Source of the DNA: DASRHT01 sp035650355 | Lineage (GTDB): Bacteria > Chloroflexota > Ktedonobacteria > Ktedonobacterales > Ktedonobacteraceae | Direction of reading: 5' to 3' | Assembly (NCBI GenBank): GCA_035650355.1 | Contig: DASRHT010000046.1 | Span: 72,028-136,027 of the forward strand | DNA: 64,000 nucleotides | Part shown: positions 34,661 through 44,315 of the stretch, piece by piece | How the letters are laid out: each line of letters begins with the position of its first letter | Position numbering within the stretch: the first letter of the stretch is position 1 | Position numbers and translations under genes: made by a program | The notes under the pieces: generated by a model | What the model saw: the letters and a program-made list of their open reading frames with translations, nothing else | Databases searched by the model: none | What the model was told of the DNA's origin: nothing

Positions 34661-36592
34661 TTATCCCAGCGCCTCCAGCAACATATCGCCCTCGTCGGGA
34701 GTGATGCGGCCCTCCGCGATCATGCGCAGAATCGCCTCACGCTCCTGCTCTATATCTACCGGCGGACGAGCTGCATTTTCCTCTGCCAGAGCTGACTGGT
34801 CGTTGCCTGCCTCCGGTGATGTCAGCGTTACCGGCGGAGTTCCCGGCGCTGGCGGCACTGGCGGAACGGGAGGAACTGGGGGAACCGGCGCCGCGGGGAA
34901 ATCCGGCGGAACGGGTGGCGTCGGGCGGGTCACGCTGAGATTTTTCAGAGCCTGCTCCACGGCATCCAGCGCGCCCAGCACGCCTTCGGAAGTGGCTCGC
35001 CGCGCCTGTTCCACAATACGATCAATCCGCTCAGGGTCCATGCTCCACTCACGATTGTTAAAGCGGACGTTAAGCCGGCGCTCCCACTCTCCTGCACGCC
35101 TGCTGTTTCTTTCTTCCGTACGGCGCTGCTGCTCTTCCAGACGACGAGCATGCTCCTCCATACGACGGGCGTGTTCTTCCATATGGCGCGCCTGTTCTCG
35201 GGCCATCTGCTCGGAGCGACGCTGCTGCGCGTCACTGAAGCGGCGCGCCTGTTCTTCGGCGCCACGCATCACTTCGTCAGCGATATTAATGCTCCAGGAT
35301 GACGTGGCATCCTTGATAGAAGCGGAAATCTCACGACTGAGATCACGTCCTAGATTTGCCATATCACGTCCAAAGTCGGCCATATCGCGTCCAAAATCGT
35401 TCCATCCCCAGGAACTGCTGCTGCGCGGATCTTCGGCCCCGCGGATCACAAGTTCGCCGCCGACCGTCAATTCGACCTGAGCTGCCCCTTCGCCATAGGT
35501 CAGGCTCACCTGGTTTCCGCCGGAGCTAGAGACGACCGCGCGCCCGCTCACTCCACCACCAGCGGTTGCGCGGATGCTCAGGTTCGCGTCCCGTGGCAGG
35601 AAAATGACGGCATCGCCGCCAACACGACAACGAGTGGAGCTATCAGCCGGAAAGTCTGACTGCAAATGCAGATCTGCGCCAATCCTGCCGATCTCAACGC
35701 TGCCATGCATGCCCTTGAGCTGCGCATCAGCTCCAACGCTGCTTACCTGGAGATTACCGCCGATGCCATTTAAAACGACGTCGCTGCCGACATAGCCGAT
35801 GGTGACATCACCCTGGATATCACGCAGGCTGCAATCGCTCGATACGTTGCCCACCTGCACCGTCGCTGCGCCCACAATCGTGAGGTCGCTGGCAACGTTG
35901 CCCAGCATCACCCTCGCTCCGGCGCTATTCTCGATCTGGCAATCACTCCCGATATTGCTTACCTGGATGCTTGCGGCTCCGCTCACTGTCAGGTCATTGC
36001 TAATGTTTTCTAGCAGCAGTTCAGCGTTCCCGCTGCCCCGCACAGCGCAATCGCCCGCCACATTGCTACAACGCAGCATAGCAACCCCATCGCGCGCCAT
36101 CAGATCGCCCTGGGCATTGCCGACGATGGCCGTCTCAACTTCCCGCAAATCCAGATCGCCCGCCACATCGTCAACCTCTACGCTTTTGACAAGAGAGAAA
36201 AGCGCATCTCCCCCGATTCCTCCCGCGTGTACTGTTGAGGCGCTCATCACTTCTAGATCGCCGCCGACATTGCTCAGCGTGATCTCTCCATGCACGTTTT
36301 TCAGCGAAACATCGCCTCCCACGTCGCGCAATTCAGTCTGACGCACATTCTCCATCGCGACATCGTCGCCGATCTGGCTGGCAGTGATGATCACCTCAAA
36401 AGGGACCCATAGCTCAAGCGAATCGCTACAGCCCCGGATCAGCAGAGCATCGCCCTCCTGCTGCACTGTAGCAAGGTCATCATCGGCATTGATCATAACG
36501 CTCAGTTGCTCCCAACCGTGGACGCTGAGCTCGCCCTCAATATTTGATAGAAGTATACGTTGCACTGCTTCCGCAGGAATCCTCTGTTGCAT
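34661..36592 (-). CDS. Large DUF4097-like beta-solenoid protein with coiled coil and SHOCT-like tail
   Basis: A 643-residue protein. Residues about 60-330 consist of some 13 imperfect units of about 20 residues, each with a turn such as VGGD, IGGD, VAGD, IGSD or VSSD, suggesting a beta-solenoid of the DUF4097 type. FGRDMADFGRDMANLGRD and an Arg/Glu/Gln-rich coiled coil (about 440-520, repeated RRMEEHARRLEE) follow. Then come a PPVPP-rich linker and a C-terminal helical module REAILRMIAEGRITPDEGDM. No signal peptide is seen, so it is likely cytoplasmic. The ATG at 36592 has AAGGA upstream; an ATG 18 bases earlier does not. It is the last gene of an operon with a DUF2089 regulator. Confidence 0.8.
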   Translation of the reverse strand: MQQRIPAEAVQRILLSNIEGELSVHGWEQLSVMINADDDLATVQQEGDALLIRGCSDSLELWVPFEVIITASQIGDDVAMENVRQTELRDVGGDVSLKNVHGEITLSNVGGDLEVMSASTVHAGGIGGDALFSLVKSVEVDDVAGDLDLREVETAIVGNAQGDLMARDGVAMLRCSNVAGDCAVRGSGNAELLLENISNDLTVSGAASIQVSNIGSDCQIENSAGARVMLGNVASDLTIVGAATVQVGNVSSDCSLRDIQGDVTIGYVGSDVVLNGIGGNLQVSSVGADAQLKGMHGSVEIGRIGADLHLQSDFPADSSTRCRVGGDAVIFLPRDANLSIRATAGGGVSGRAVVSSSGGNQVSLTYGEGAAQVELTVGGELVIRGAEDPRSSSSWGWNDFGRDMADFGRDMANLGRDLSREISASIKDATSSWSINIADEVMRGAEEQARRFSDAQQRRSEQMAREQARHMEEHARRMEEHARRLEEQQRRTEERNSRRAGEWERRLNVRFNNREWSMDPERIDRIVEQARRATSEGVLGALDAVEQALKNLSVTRPTPPVPPDFPAAPVPPVPPVPPVPPAPGTPPVTLTSPEAGNDQSALAEENAARPPVDIEQEREAILRMIAEGRITPDEGDMLLEALG

Positions 36593-36613
36593 GATGTGTT
36601 CCTTCCTCATCAG

Positions 36614-36988
36614 CTATTCAACAAAAACCTCTAACCGCTCACCCTTTTCCAGATCTTGCAGGTCCAGCAGGCGGCCCGTGGCTCCTCGCTCGATAGCCTG
36701 TAATAAGCCCTCCAACGCGTTATTACTTAACTGCGGCACCAGCTTTGCTCCCAGGCGCAGGCTCATTTTGATCAGATTCACAGGCATCACCGCTATCAAA
36801 TGGACGCGCGAAAGGCTGGGGTTCATGCTGGTGGCACGAATGCGCAGGGTGCGGTCACGTACAGGCTCAATGACACGCGGCGGCTCCTCTTCTAACGCAT
36901 CGAGCAGTTGCTCGGCCTCCAGCGCGCTTACCTGTCCCCCCTCAACCAGGTGCAGGATACGGTTGCGTTCTTCTTTTGATACAGGCAT
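36614..36988 (-). CDS. Small SHOCT-like domain protein, 124 residues
   Basis: The N-terminus EERNRILHLVEGGQVSALEA, followed by EQLLDAL, is a copy of the short helical module also found at the ends of the two neighbouring genes. The rest (residues 40-124) has a central stretch RVHLIAVMPVNLIKMSLRLG and a helical end. No membrane signal is clear. It starts 4 bases after the DUF2089 gene, so the two are translated together. The role is probably in the same complex or regulatory circuit; this is inference. Confidence 0.75.
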   Translation of the reverse strand: MPVSKEERNRILHLVEGGQVSALEAEQLLDALEEEPPRVIEPVRDRTLRIRATSMNPSLSRVHLIAVMPVNLIKMSLRLGAKLVPQLSNNALEGLLQAIERGATGRLLDLQDLEKGERLEVFVE

Positions 36989-36992
36989 AGCA

Positions 36993-37352
36993 TTAGCCCT
37001 TCATCAAACGCATGGCCTCCTCGACGCTGATCTCCTTTGCCGCCAGCTTATCGAGAACAGCTCGCCGGTCTACGCGTCCGTCGCTCTCGGGCGTTCCTCC
37101 CAGCGCGGTAACAATTTCATCGAGACGGCTGCGCGCGGTGTTATAGGCAACGTTCATCTCCACCGCCAGCTTCTGGATGTTGCCCCGATACTTTACCAGC
37201 ATCTCCACAAAGTCCAACTGCTCACGCGTCAGGCGCCCAATCCAGCCGAGATTGAAACGCCCCTCAATCACGATCCCGCTCGCTGGACATTCCAGGCGAG
37301 TGACGATCAGTTCGTCCCCGCTCACAGGATCTCTGGTTATCAATGGATGCAT
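36993..37352 (-). CDS. DUF2089 family protein (HTH-like)
   Basis: A 119-residue DUF2089 protein: MHPLITRDPVSGDELIVTRL, then a Cys (LECPASGIVIEG), then a helix-turn-helix-like region LTREQLDFVEMLVKYRGNIQ with AVEMNVAYNTARSRLDEIV. It ends with the module RRAVLDKLAAKEISVEEAMR. It probably binds DNA and regulates the operon; the usual N-terminal zinc site appears incomplete, with only one Cys visible. Confidence 0.8.
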   Translation of the reverse strand: MHPLITRDPVSGDELIVTRLECPASGIVIEGRFNLGWIGRLTREQLDFVEMLVKYRGNIQKLAVEMNVAYNTARSRLDEIVTALGGTPESDGRVDRRAVLDKLAAKEISVEEAMRLMKG

Positions 37353-37373
37353 ATGTTAATGGCCTCCTTCAGT

Positions 37374-37628
37374 CTAGTAATAAAGTTCCTGGGATAGCGA
37401 TGGCGCGCAACCACCAGCAGGCGGCGCCAGTTCATTCCGCGGATCAACACGCTCCAGCTTTGTACCTAAAGAGACAAGCGATTTGCCAATATTGCCAACG
37501 ATGCGCCGCCCTAGCGTGGGCTCAGCATGATCGTGGGGCACGCTCTGCCCAAGCTGGATCTCTTCCATCTCCTGCTGCAACTCCCGACGCCGCTGCGCTG
37601 CAATCTTCTCGTATGTATATAAATTCAT
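37374..37628 (-). CDS. Hypothetical protein, 84 residues, first gene of the DUF4097 operon
   Basis: No family is recognised. It opens MNLYTYEKIAAQRRRELQQE, an amphipathic charged helix, and then has TLGRRIVGNIGKSLVSLGTK, a second helix with basic residues. AGGAGG lies 8 bases before the ATG, and a strong promoter precedes it by about 110 bases, which supports it as real. It ends 21 bases before the DUF2089 gene. Confidence 0.7.
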   Translation of the reverse strand: MNLYTYEKIAAQRRRELQQEMEEIQLGQSVPHDHAEPTLGRRIVGNIGKSLVSLGTKLERVDPRNELAPPAGGCAPSLSQELYY

Positions 37629-38027
37629 CGGTCTGTCCTCCTATGCCGATCTGTAAGAACCTCATCATCGCTCCGCCAGATCTCCTCCAGGTGACTGCTT
37701 AATATTTACATTGCTTTGGTGTTTTTTCGTTAACGATATGGGAATAGTACCATAAAGTTGCAAATTTTGTCAATACTTTTGGCAAATAAAATCAATTCTT
37801 TGGAAATATTTTTTGAAAGCAGATTTTTTGACGGCAGGAAGGTTGCTTCAGATGCATTTGAAGTCGAGATGTGAGAAAGGATGCATACAGAGCGTAGTAT
37901 CACTATAGAGAATCACTATTTACTTCCGCCTCTCTCACTGCCCACATTATATGGTCAGAGAATACTGGAGCCATACTATAACCGTGGGAAGAAAAACAAA
38001 TCAGCAAGGCAAAAATGAGGATAAAGG
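37629..38027. other. 399-base AT-rich divergent promoter region
   Basis: It separates the DUF4097 operon (minus) from the ABC permease operon (plus). It is visibly AT-richer than its surroundings between 37730 and 37830 and contains the minus-strand promoter at 37744-37773. I see no gene and no clear plus-strand promoter. Confidence 0.6.
37744..37773 (-). promoter_or_regulatory. Sigma70-type promoter of the DUF4097 operon
   Basis: On the minus strand a perfect TTGACA (37768-37773) is followed after 18 bases by TACTAT (37744-37749). It is one of the two best promoter matches noticed in the window and points into the 84-residue gene. Confidence 0.65.
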
Positions 38028-41000
38028 ATGCGAACAACGACGCGAAAGATCTCACCCGCAGCTCCCCCTAAACAATCTGGTAATCCGGTATCATCGGTGG
38101 TTACGCTGGCGTTGTGGCGATTTAGACGAACATGGTTTTTGCTGCTCGTCACGACCCTCGGCCTGATTACCGCCGTGATTGTTGCCTGCTCAATACCATT
38201 ATTTTCAGCGGTGACAGGCACTGCGGGCATGCGCAATATTTTGAGTGCAACCCCTGATAGCGCGACGATCAGTATCAGCGTAGTTAACCAGGGACTTTCC
38301 ACAACTATTATGCATGATGTGCTTCATCAGATTGATCCACTTATACGGCAGCATGTGGGACCTTATTTAGAGAACACGCCAGATTTTGCTATGAATACTA
38401 ATGACGCGACTGTTATCTCACCGCCGCCTGCGCCAAGACTCTATAATCTGACATTTATGAGCGCCTCGGCTAAACAGATGTCATCGTATACGCAGATGGT
38501 GAAGGGGCGGATGCCGCGCACCGCTAGCGGGGATGAAACCGAAATTATGCTGACGCCGGCAACTGCTCAGCTCATGGGGGTCTCCGTTGGCTCCCTCATC
38601 ACGCTGAACATGGCTTTTACCGATACAGCGATACAGACCCGTTTCTTCCCCGGTCAGGGCCAGGACCCCGCAATTCTGCAACATTTCCACAATACCACGC
38701 TTAAAGCGCGCGTTGTCGGTCTCTTTACCGTTTCTCAAGCCAACCAGGCATACTGGCATGGACAGAATCTCGATGTCACAGAGCAGCAAGTTTCACCAGG
38801 GGTAAGTGTCACCCATTTTACCTTTCTTACCCTTAACGAGGCGTTCCTCTCTACTTTTGATCGGCTGGCCCAGAGCTTGCACCTGTCCTCCCTCTTTGCA
38901 ACGTACGGGTTAAACTGGTACTATCATCTGGACCCTGCTCGCACTACCATTTTGCAGTTGGACGATCTTACCGCCCAACTGCGCAGTTTTCAAACTGCTA
39001 TGACCAACAGGTTTGGTGATACACAAAATATCAATTTTAGTGATGATGGCACTACCCCCATCCCCTATCCCTATATCGGGCAGGTTTTCCTGCTTAGCAA
39101 TGTCTTATCCGGTCCTGGAGGGCAGAGCACGTTAGAGCAACTCAGGGCGCGCATCGCCGCTACGCGCATACCGGTGACGATTGTCGGGCTGCAAATTATC
39201 GCGCTCATTCTCTTCTTCGTGAGCCTGATCGCCGATCTGCTGGTGGATCGGCAGGCTGATGCCATCGCCGTACTGCGCAGTCGGGGAGCCAGTGGCAGGC
39301 AGGTCTTTTTTTCGCTGCTGATGCAGGCCCTCAGTTTGAGCGTTATTGCGCTACTCATTGGCGCTCCGCTTGCTCTGCTGGTGGTCTATTTCTTCGCTCA
39401 ACACGCCCTTACTCCCGTTGAGCAGGGCGCATTGAACCTGATCAGCGATCACCCCATCCAGACGATGCTGACCACGGCTGGCTATGCTGTGGCTATCGCG
39501 CTCGTCGCCATCGTGACGATGGGGATGTCGCTGCGCAAGGCCATCGGTATGGATGTGCTGGCGATACGTAAGGAGGCAGCCCGTTCGACGCGCCGCCCGT
39601 TCTGGCAGCGCCTCAATCTTGATGTGGTGGCCGCTATCATCGCCCTGATCGGCTACGCCATCTCACTCTACCTCACCAGCGTCGGCAGCTTCCTCGATAC
39701 CGGGACGCAGACGCTGATCACGGCTCCGCTCACCCTGGTGGCCCCCTTCTTTCTGGCTATCGGCTGCATACTGCTCTTCTTACGCCTCTTCCCAATTGTG
39801 CTGCAACTGGCTGCGCGCATTGCCGAGCGGGGACGTAGCGCGTCGGTTATGCTGGCGCTGGCGCAGATGGCGCGTGTGCCCCGTCAGAGCTTGCGTATGA
39901 TTATGCTGCTGACCTTCACTACCGCGTTTGCTATCTTTTCCCTTATCTTTACCTCTTCTCAATATCAATACGCCATCGATCTGGCCGGCTATGAAACCGG
40001 GGCGGATTTTAGCGGCACAACGCATGCCAGCGACAACTCGTCACTGGCCGATGTGATGGCTGATTATCAATCTATCCCCGGCGTCCTCTCGGTTACAGCA
40101 GGGTTCGCCGATCAGGGCTCGGTTGCAGGCGCGACGACTACGCTTTTGATGGAGATTCGCGCCGTCGATGCCGACACCTACGCGCGCACCGCCGTCTGGC
40201 CTGCGCAGGCTTCTCATACGCCCGTCAGCGCCATTATGCAACAGCTCAGGGAGCGGCGCGCGTCTGCCATCCACGATGATATTGTGCCCGTGTTTGTGGA
40301 CGCGGTGGCCTGGAACAATCTTCACCTGCATATCGGCTCTACGTTCACCGTCGCCACGGGGGTTGCGGTCGATCTGCATTGCCTGGTGATCGGCGAGATG
40401 GATCACATCCCCACCATCAACGATAGCACAGGCGCGGGCATCGCCGGAGATACGCCCCCACCCGGTGGCGTTCTCCTCGACTTCCAGACCTACGCCAGCA
40501 TTTACAGCTATGATAGCTTGCAATCAGGGTTGAGGGCCATTCTCCCTATAAACTATTTCTGGCTGCGCACCCGCGATGATCCGGCCACGCTCGCCAATGT
40601 GCGCAAAACCATCAATACTATCCGCTTCGACCCAAGTCCCTATTATGACCGGCGCGCCCTGGCGGATGCATTCAGCACCGATCCATTCTATCTGGACCTG
40701 GCGGGCATCTTAACCTTTGGCACCGTCACCGCCCTGCTGCTGGCGCTGATCGGCAATCTGCTGGTCTCCCTGCTGAGCACGCGGGCGCGCCTGACCAGCT
40801 TCGTAGTCCTGCGCGCGCTCGGCACCTCGCCCCGCCAGCTCGGTAACGTTCTGCTATGGGAGCAAGTCATCGTCTACGCGACCTCCTTGCTACTCGGCCT
40901 GATCTTTGGCACCCTCTTCTCTGCCACCATGATCCCTAACCTCACCCTGAGCAGCATTCCCGCCAGTGGACCCCTCGCCGATTTCACTCCAGGCCAGTTC

Positions 41001-41162
41001 TACGCCTTGCAGCATGTCCTCCCGGCGCAGCCCGTCATCCCGCTTTCACTGGGGATCATTCTCGCGGCGCTTATCGCCATCTGCATTATTGCCCTCGGTA
41101 TGATGATACGCACAATCTCTCGTCCCTCAATGAGCCAGGTGCTACGGCTGAACGAGGATTAA
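38028..41162 (+). CDS. Giant FtsX-type ABC permease, paralogue 1
   Basis: A 1044-residue permease. One helix follows the cytoplasmic N-terminus (about 40-65), then a long extracytoplasmic region to about residue 380, a four-helix FtsX core with LLVDRQADAIAVLRSRGASG, another soluble region (about 630-880), and a second FtsX core (LTSFVVLRALGTSPRQLGNV). It ends SQVLRLNED. The two cores are the parts that contact the ATPases encoded downstream. About half the residues match the next gene, so the pair is a tandem duplication. The pair may form one transporter with the ATPases at 44-46 kb. Substrate unknown. Confidence 0.9.
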   Translation: MRTTTRKISPAAPPKQSGNPVSSVVTLALWRFRRTWFLLLVTTLGLITAVIVACSIPLFSAVTGTAGMRNILSATPDSATISISVVNQGLSTTIMHDVLHQIDPLIRQHVGPYLENTPDFAMNTNDATVISPPPAPRLYNLTFMSASAKQMSSYTQMVKGRMPRTASGDETEIMLTPATAQLMGVSVGSLITLNMAFTDTAIQTRFFPGQGQDPAILQHFHNTTLKARVVGLFTVSQANQAYWHGQNLDVTEQQVSPGVSVTHFTFLTLNEAFLSTFDRLAQSLHLSSLFATYGLNWYYHLDPARTTILQLDDLTAQLRSFQTAMTNRFGDTQNINFSDDGTTPIPYPYIGQVFLLSNVLSGPGGQSTLEQLRARIAATRIPVTIVGLQIIALILFFVSLIADLLVDRQADAIAVLRSRGASGRQVFFSLLMQALSLSVIALLIGAPLALLVVYFFAQHALTPVEQGALNLISDHPIQTMLTTAGYAVAIALVAIVTMGMSLRKAIGMDVLAIRKEAARSTRRPFWQRLNLDVVAAIIALIGYAISLYLTSVGSFLDTGTQTLITAPLTLVAPFFLAIGCILLFLRLFPIVLQLAARIAERGRSASVMLALAQMARVPRQSLRMIMLLTFTTAFAIFSLIFTSSQYQYAIDLAGYETGADFSGTTHASDNSSLADVMADYQSIPGVLSVTAGFADQGSVAGATTTLLMEIRAVDADTYARTAVWPAQASHTPVSAIMQQLRERRASAIHDDIVPVFVDAVAWNNLHLHIGSTFTVATGVAVDLHCLVIGEMDHIPTINDSTGAGIAGDTPPPGGVLLDFQTYASIYSYDSLQSGLRAILPINYFWLRTRDDPATLANVRKTINTIRFDPSPYYDRRALADAFSTDPFYLDLAGILTFGTVTALLLALIGNLLVSLLSTRARLTSFVVLRALGTSPRQLGNVLLWEQVIVYATSLLLGLIFGTLFSATMIPNLTLSSIPASGPLADFTPGQFYALQHVLPAQPVIPLSLGIILAALIAICIIALGMMIRTISRPSMSQVLRLNED

Positions 41163-41195
41163 ATAGATGGAAATGTAAGAGAAAAGGAATGCTCA

Positions 41196-44100
41196 ATGTC
41201 CAATAGTACAAACACGCTGTCTCACAGCCATAAACGCGCTATTATGCCTTCCATCGTCACCCTGGCGCTCTGGCGCTGGCGACAAAGCGGCTTCCTTTTG
41301 TTTGTCACAGGGCTGGGGATCGTCGCTGCCATTATGATTGTCTGTGCTATCCCCTTATTTTCAGCCGTAACGGCCACGGCGGAGCTGCGCAGCCTGTTTG
41401 CTACCACGCCGACCAATGCTGATCTGATGCTGCACATCAGCACGCAAGGGTTCTCAACCAGGCTCGCGCAGGATCTCCAGCAGGAGCTTCACCCGCTTTT
41501 TCAACAGCCGCTCCAGCCCTATTTAAGTGACCACGTCGAGCTTTCGATCAAAACGCCCGGGCTGGCGATTCTCTCACCCATGCAGACGCAGGCTGGTAAC
41601 CTGATGCAACTGTTCAGCACCAGCATGCAGCAGGCCGCCCCCCATATTACGCTGCAACAGGGACAGCTCCCCGCCGATACATGCGGTGGCGAGAGCTGCA
41701 ATCACGTCGATGTGCTGCTCACACCCGCCGCCGCACAAAGCCTGCACGTTACCCCTGGCGCGCTGATTACGCTGCAACTGCCCTTTTCTACGGAGGCTAA
41801 CCCTGGCAAAGTTATCACCCAGCCGCTCGTATTACGCGTCTCCGGCCTCTTCACGGCCAGCGCGCCTCAGGATGCGTTCTGGCATGGCACAACCTTCCAG
41901 CCCGTTCCAGAGTCGCAGTGGACCGTCTATACCATCCTGCTCCCCATCTCTGGCCTGCAAAGGGCGCTCGATGCTATCGCGCAAACATATCAGACAAAAG
42001 CCCCGCTCTTTCAGCTTCCTCTGGATCAGTTCTGGCAGTATCGCCTGGACCCTGCGCGCTTTACCATCGACCAGCTAGATGATCTGACCAATCAACTTGA
42101 TAAGATGCAGACCGGCATCACCAATAAATACGGCTATTTACAAAATCAATCACAAACGGGGCCGGGACCATACCCTTATGTGCAACAGATAGCGGTATCC
42201 GGCGCGACGCTCAGCAACTCCGACGGCCCCGGCATTCTGGGACAATTCCAGACGCAGGCCGCATTGTCACGCGTCCCCGTGGAAATTCTTGCTCTTGAGA
42301 TCACTGCGCTGATCCTGATTTTCCTGAGTGTGATGGCGGAACTGCTGGTAGATCGCCAGGCCGATGCCATTGCCGTATTACGCAGTCGCGGGGCCAGCAG
42401 CCGTCAGATTTTTGGTTCGCTGACGACGCAGAGCATCGGTCTGAGCCTGCTCGCCCTGGTGATAGGTCCGCCGCTCTCGCTCCTCGCCGTCAGCCTGATC
42501 GCCCGCGATATCCTGCCGTCCACGCAGCAAAACGCGCTGCAAGCGATTACGGCGCAGCCGCTTGAGACGCTGCTCAATATCGGCTGGCTTGCCATTCTGG
42601 CCGCTGCCGTCTCGGTAATTGCGATGATGAGCTCGCTCAACCGCGCCACGCGCATGGACATGCTGACGATCAGGCGCGAGTACGCGCGCTCAACGCAGCG
42701 CCCGCTGTGGCAGCGTCTGCAACTCGATATCATGGCAATCATCGTCTCGCTGGTCGGCTATGCGGTCTCGCTCTACATCACCAATCTCGGCGGCCTGCTC
42801 GATACCAACACAAGGGGACTCGTCGCGACCCCCCTTGCCCTCATCGCCCCAACATTTTTATTGATCGCGGCGGTTCTGCTCTTCCTGCGCCTCTATCCCC
42901 TTTTCCTGCGCACCAGTTCAATATTAGCCATACGAGGCCGGGGAGCGCCGCCGATGCTGGCGCTGGCACAAATAGCCCGCGCCCCGCGCCAGACGTTACG
43001 CATGATCCTGTTACTCGCGCTCGCCAGCGCCTTCGCCATTTTCACGCTGGTCTTCACGGCATCCCAGGCTCAGCAAGCGATTAACGCCGCCGCGTACCAG
43101 GTTGGAGCCGACTTCAGTGGAGACCAGCCCACATCCAGCCCCGCCCCTTCACTGGCCCGAACTATCGACCTGTACACCCATATCCCCGGCGTCACTTCCG
43201 CCTCAGCGGGCTACACCGCCAGAGCCGTCTCCGCTGGTCTCAGCCCAAACATCCCCATACAGGTGGAAGCTATCGATACCAGCACCTTTGCCCGTACTGC
43301 CTTCTGGCCCGCACAAATACCCACGCCAGGGCAAATCACAGGGCAGGGGCCAGCCCTGCCCCTACCATCGCCGATGGCACAGCTCAAAGCACAGGAAAAT
43401 CAAGCGTTACATGACAACGTGGTACCCGTAATTGTAGATGCAACTATATGGGATACCCTCGAACTCCATCCAGGCGCAACCTTCACCATCGATATCAATA
43501 CCCTCCGTCGCCCCATCTTTCATTGCAGAGCCATCGCCAGGGTAGAGCATATCTCACCCGTAGGGACGAGCTTTAGCGCGTCCGCGGGCGCGTCCACATC
43601 GGGCACTATGCTCGTCGATTATCAGATCTTGAATACGATTTTTGGCAGGAATCTTTCACCAAACGCCAGGTTCCCAGACAGCCTGCCCGTCAACCACGTC
43701 TGGTTAAATACAAAGGATGACGCCGCAACCATAGCAGAGGTCCGAACGATTTTGACAGGCTCCAGTCTGTATCTCAATAACCTGCAAGATCGCCGCGCCC
43801 TTCTCGTTGCCACGCAGGGCGATCCGTTCTACCTTAGCCTGATTGGCACGCTGGCTATCGGCTCGGTCACGGCGCTGCTGCTGGCCTTAATGGGAAGCTT
43901 TATCGCCTCCTGGCTCAATGCCCGCGCGCGCCTCACCAATTTCGCGGTGCTGCGCGCTTTGGGCACAACGCCGCGCCAGATTGCCAGCGTTCTGACGTGG
44001 GAACAGGTTATGGTATATTTGACAGCAATGGTGATAGGGATAATCTTAGGGGCGCTGCTATCAATTACCGTGATCCCCGCGCTTATCTTCACAAGTGCGC

Positions 44101-44303
44101 CCGTGAGCGCGACAACGGGTAGTATCAGCGGAAGCGCGTTCTACAGCTTGCAGCACACTCTGCCAGCGCAGATCGTCCTTCCGCCGTCTCTGGGCATTGC
44201 CCTGATCATATTTATCGGCATCTGTGTCGTGGCGCTCAGCCTGATGGTCAGAATCGTCTCGCGCCCCCCCGTGGGCCAGGCGCTACGCGTTAATGAAGAT
44301 TAA
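41196..44303 (+). CDS. Giant FtsX-type ABC permease, paralogue 2
   Basis: A 1035-residue permease with the same layout and ending (GQALRVNED) as the gene 33 bases upstream. AAAGGA lies 9 bases before the ATG. Two stretches are encoded by window-wide repeats: GQGPALPLP (43339-43365, family A) and VGTSFSAS (43560-43583, family B). At the first site the protein is about ten residues longer than its paralogue between WPAQ and the shared HD-N/D-x-VPV block. The reading frame is intact, so the insertion is tolerated in the extracytoplasmic region. Confidence 0.9.
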   Translation: MSNSTNTLSHSHKRAIMPSIVTLALWRWRQSGFLLFVTGLGIVAAIMIVCAIPLFSAVTATAELRSLFATTPTNADLMLHISTQGFSTRLAQDLQQELHPLFQQPLQPYLSDHVELSIKTPGLAILSPMQTQAGNLMQLFSTSMQQAAPHITLQQGQLPADTCGGESCNHVDVLLTPAAAQSLHVTPGALITLQLPFSTEANPGKVITQPLVLRVSGLFTASAPQDAFWHGTTFQPVPESQWTVYTILLPISGLQRALDAIAQTYQTKAPLFQLPLDQFWQYRLDPARFTIDQLDDLTNQLDKMQTGITNKYGYLQNQSQTGPGPYPYVQQIAVSGATLSNSDGPGILGQFQTQAALSRVPVEILALEITALILIFLSVMAELLVDRQADAIAVLRSRGASSRQIFGSLTTQSIGLSLLALVIGPPLSLLAVSLIARDILPSTQQNALQAITAQPLETLLNIGWLAILAAAVSVIAMMSSLNRATRMDMLTIRREYARSTQRPLWQRLQLDIMAIIVSLVGYAVSLYITNLGGLLDTNTRGLVATPLALIAPTFLLIAAVLLFLRLYPLFLRTSSILAIRGRGAPPMLALAQIARAPRQTLRMILLLALASAFAIFTLVFTASQAQQAINAAAYQVGADFSGDQPTSSPAPSLARTIDLYTHIPGVTSASAGYTARAVSAGLSPNIPIQVEAIDTSTFARTAFWPAQIPTPGQITGQGPALPLPSPMAQLKAQENQALHDNVVPVIVDATIWDTLELHPGATFTIDINTLRRPIFHCRAIARVEHISPVGTSFSASAGASTSGTMLVDYQILNTIFGRNLSPNARFPDSLPVNHVWLNTKDDAATIAEVRTILTGSSLYLNNLQDRRALLVATQGDPFYLSLIGTLAIGSVTALLLALMGSFIASWLNARARLTNFAVLRALGTTPRQIASVLTWEQVMVYLTAMVIGIILGALLSITVIPALIFTSAPVSATTGSISGSAFYSLQHTLPAQIVLPPSLGIALIIFIGICVVALSLMVRIVSRPPVGQALRVNED
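43339..43365 (-). repeat. Family A repeat inside a coding sequence
   Basis: CAGGGCAGGGGCCAGCCCTG, then CCCCTAC. It differs by one base from the copy at 24924-24950. Its 27 bases are nine codons of the second giant permease. Confidence 0.88.
43560..43583 (+). repeat. Family B repeat inside a coding sequence
   Basis: GTAGGGACGAGCTTTAGCGC, then GTCC. It is 24 bases long, read in frame within the second giant permease, and nearly the same as 28247-28270. Confidence 0.75.
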
Positions 44304-44315
44304 AAAATATAAAAT

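Noticed and set aside
34608..36341. Plus-strand frames rich in Ser, Arg and Gly opposite the DUF4097 gene
   Set aside because: They are low-complexity shadows of the repeated minus-strand gene.
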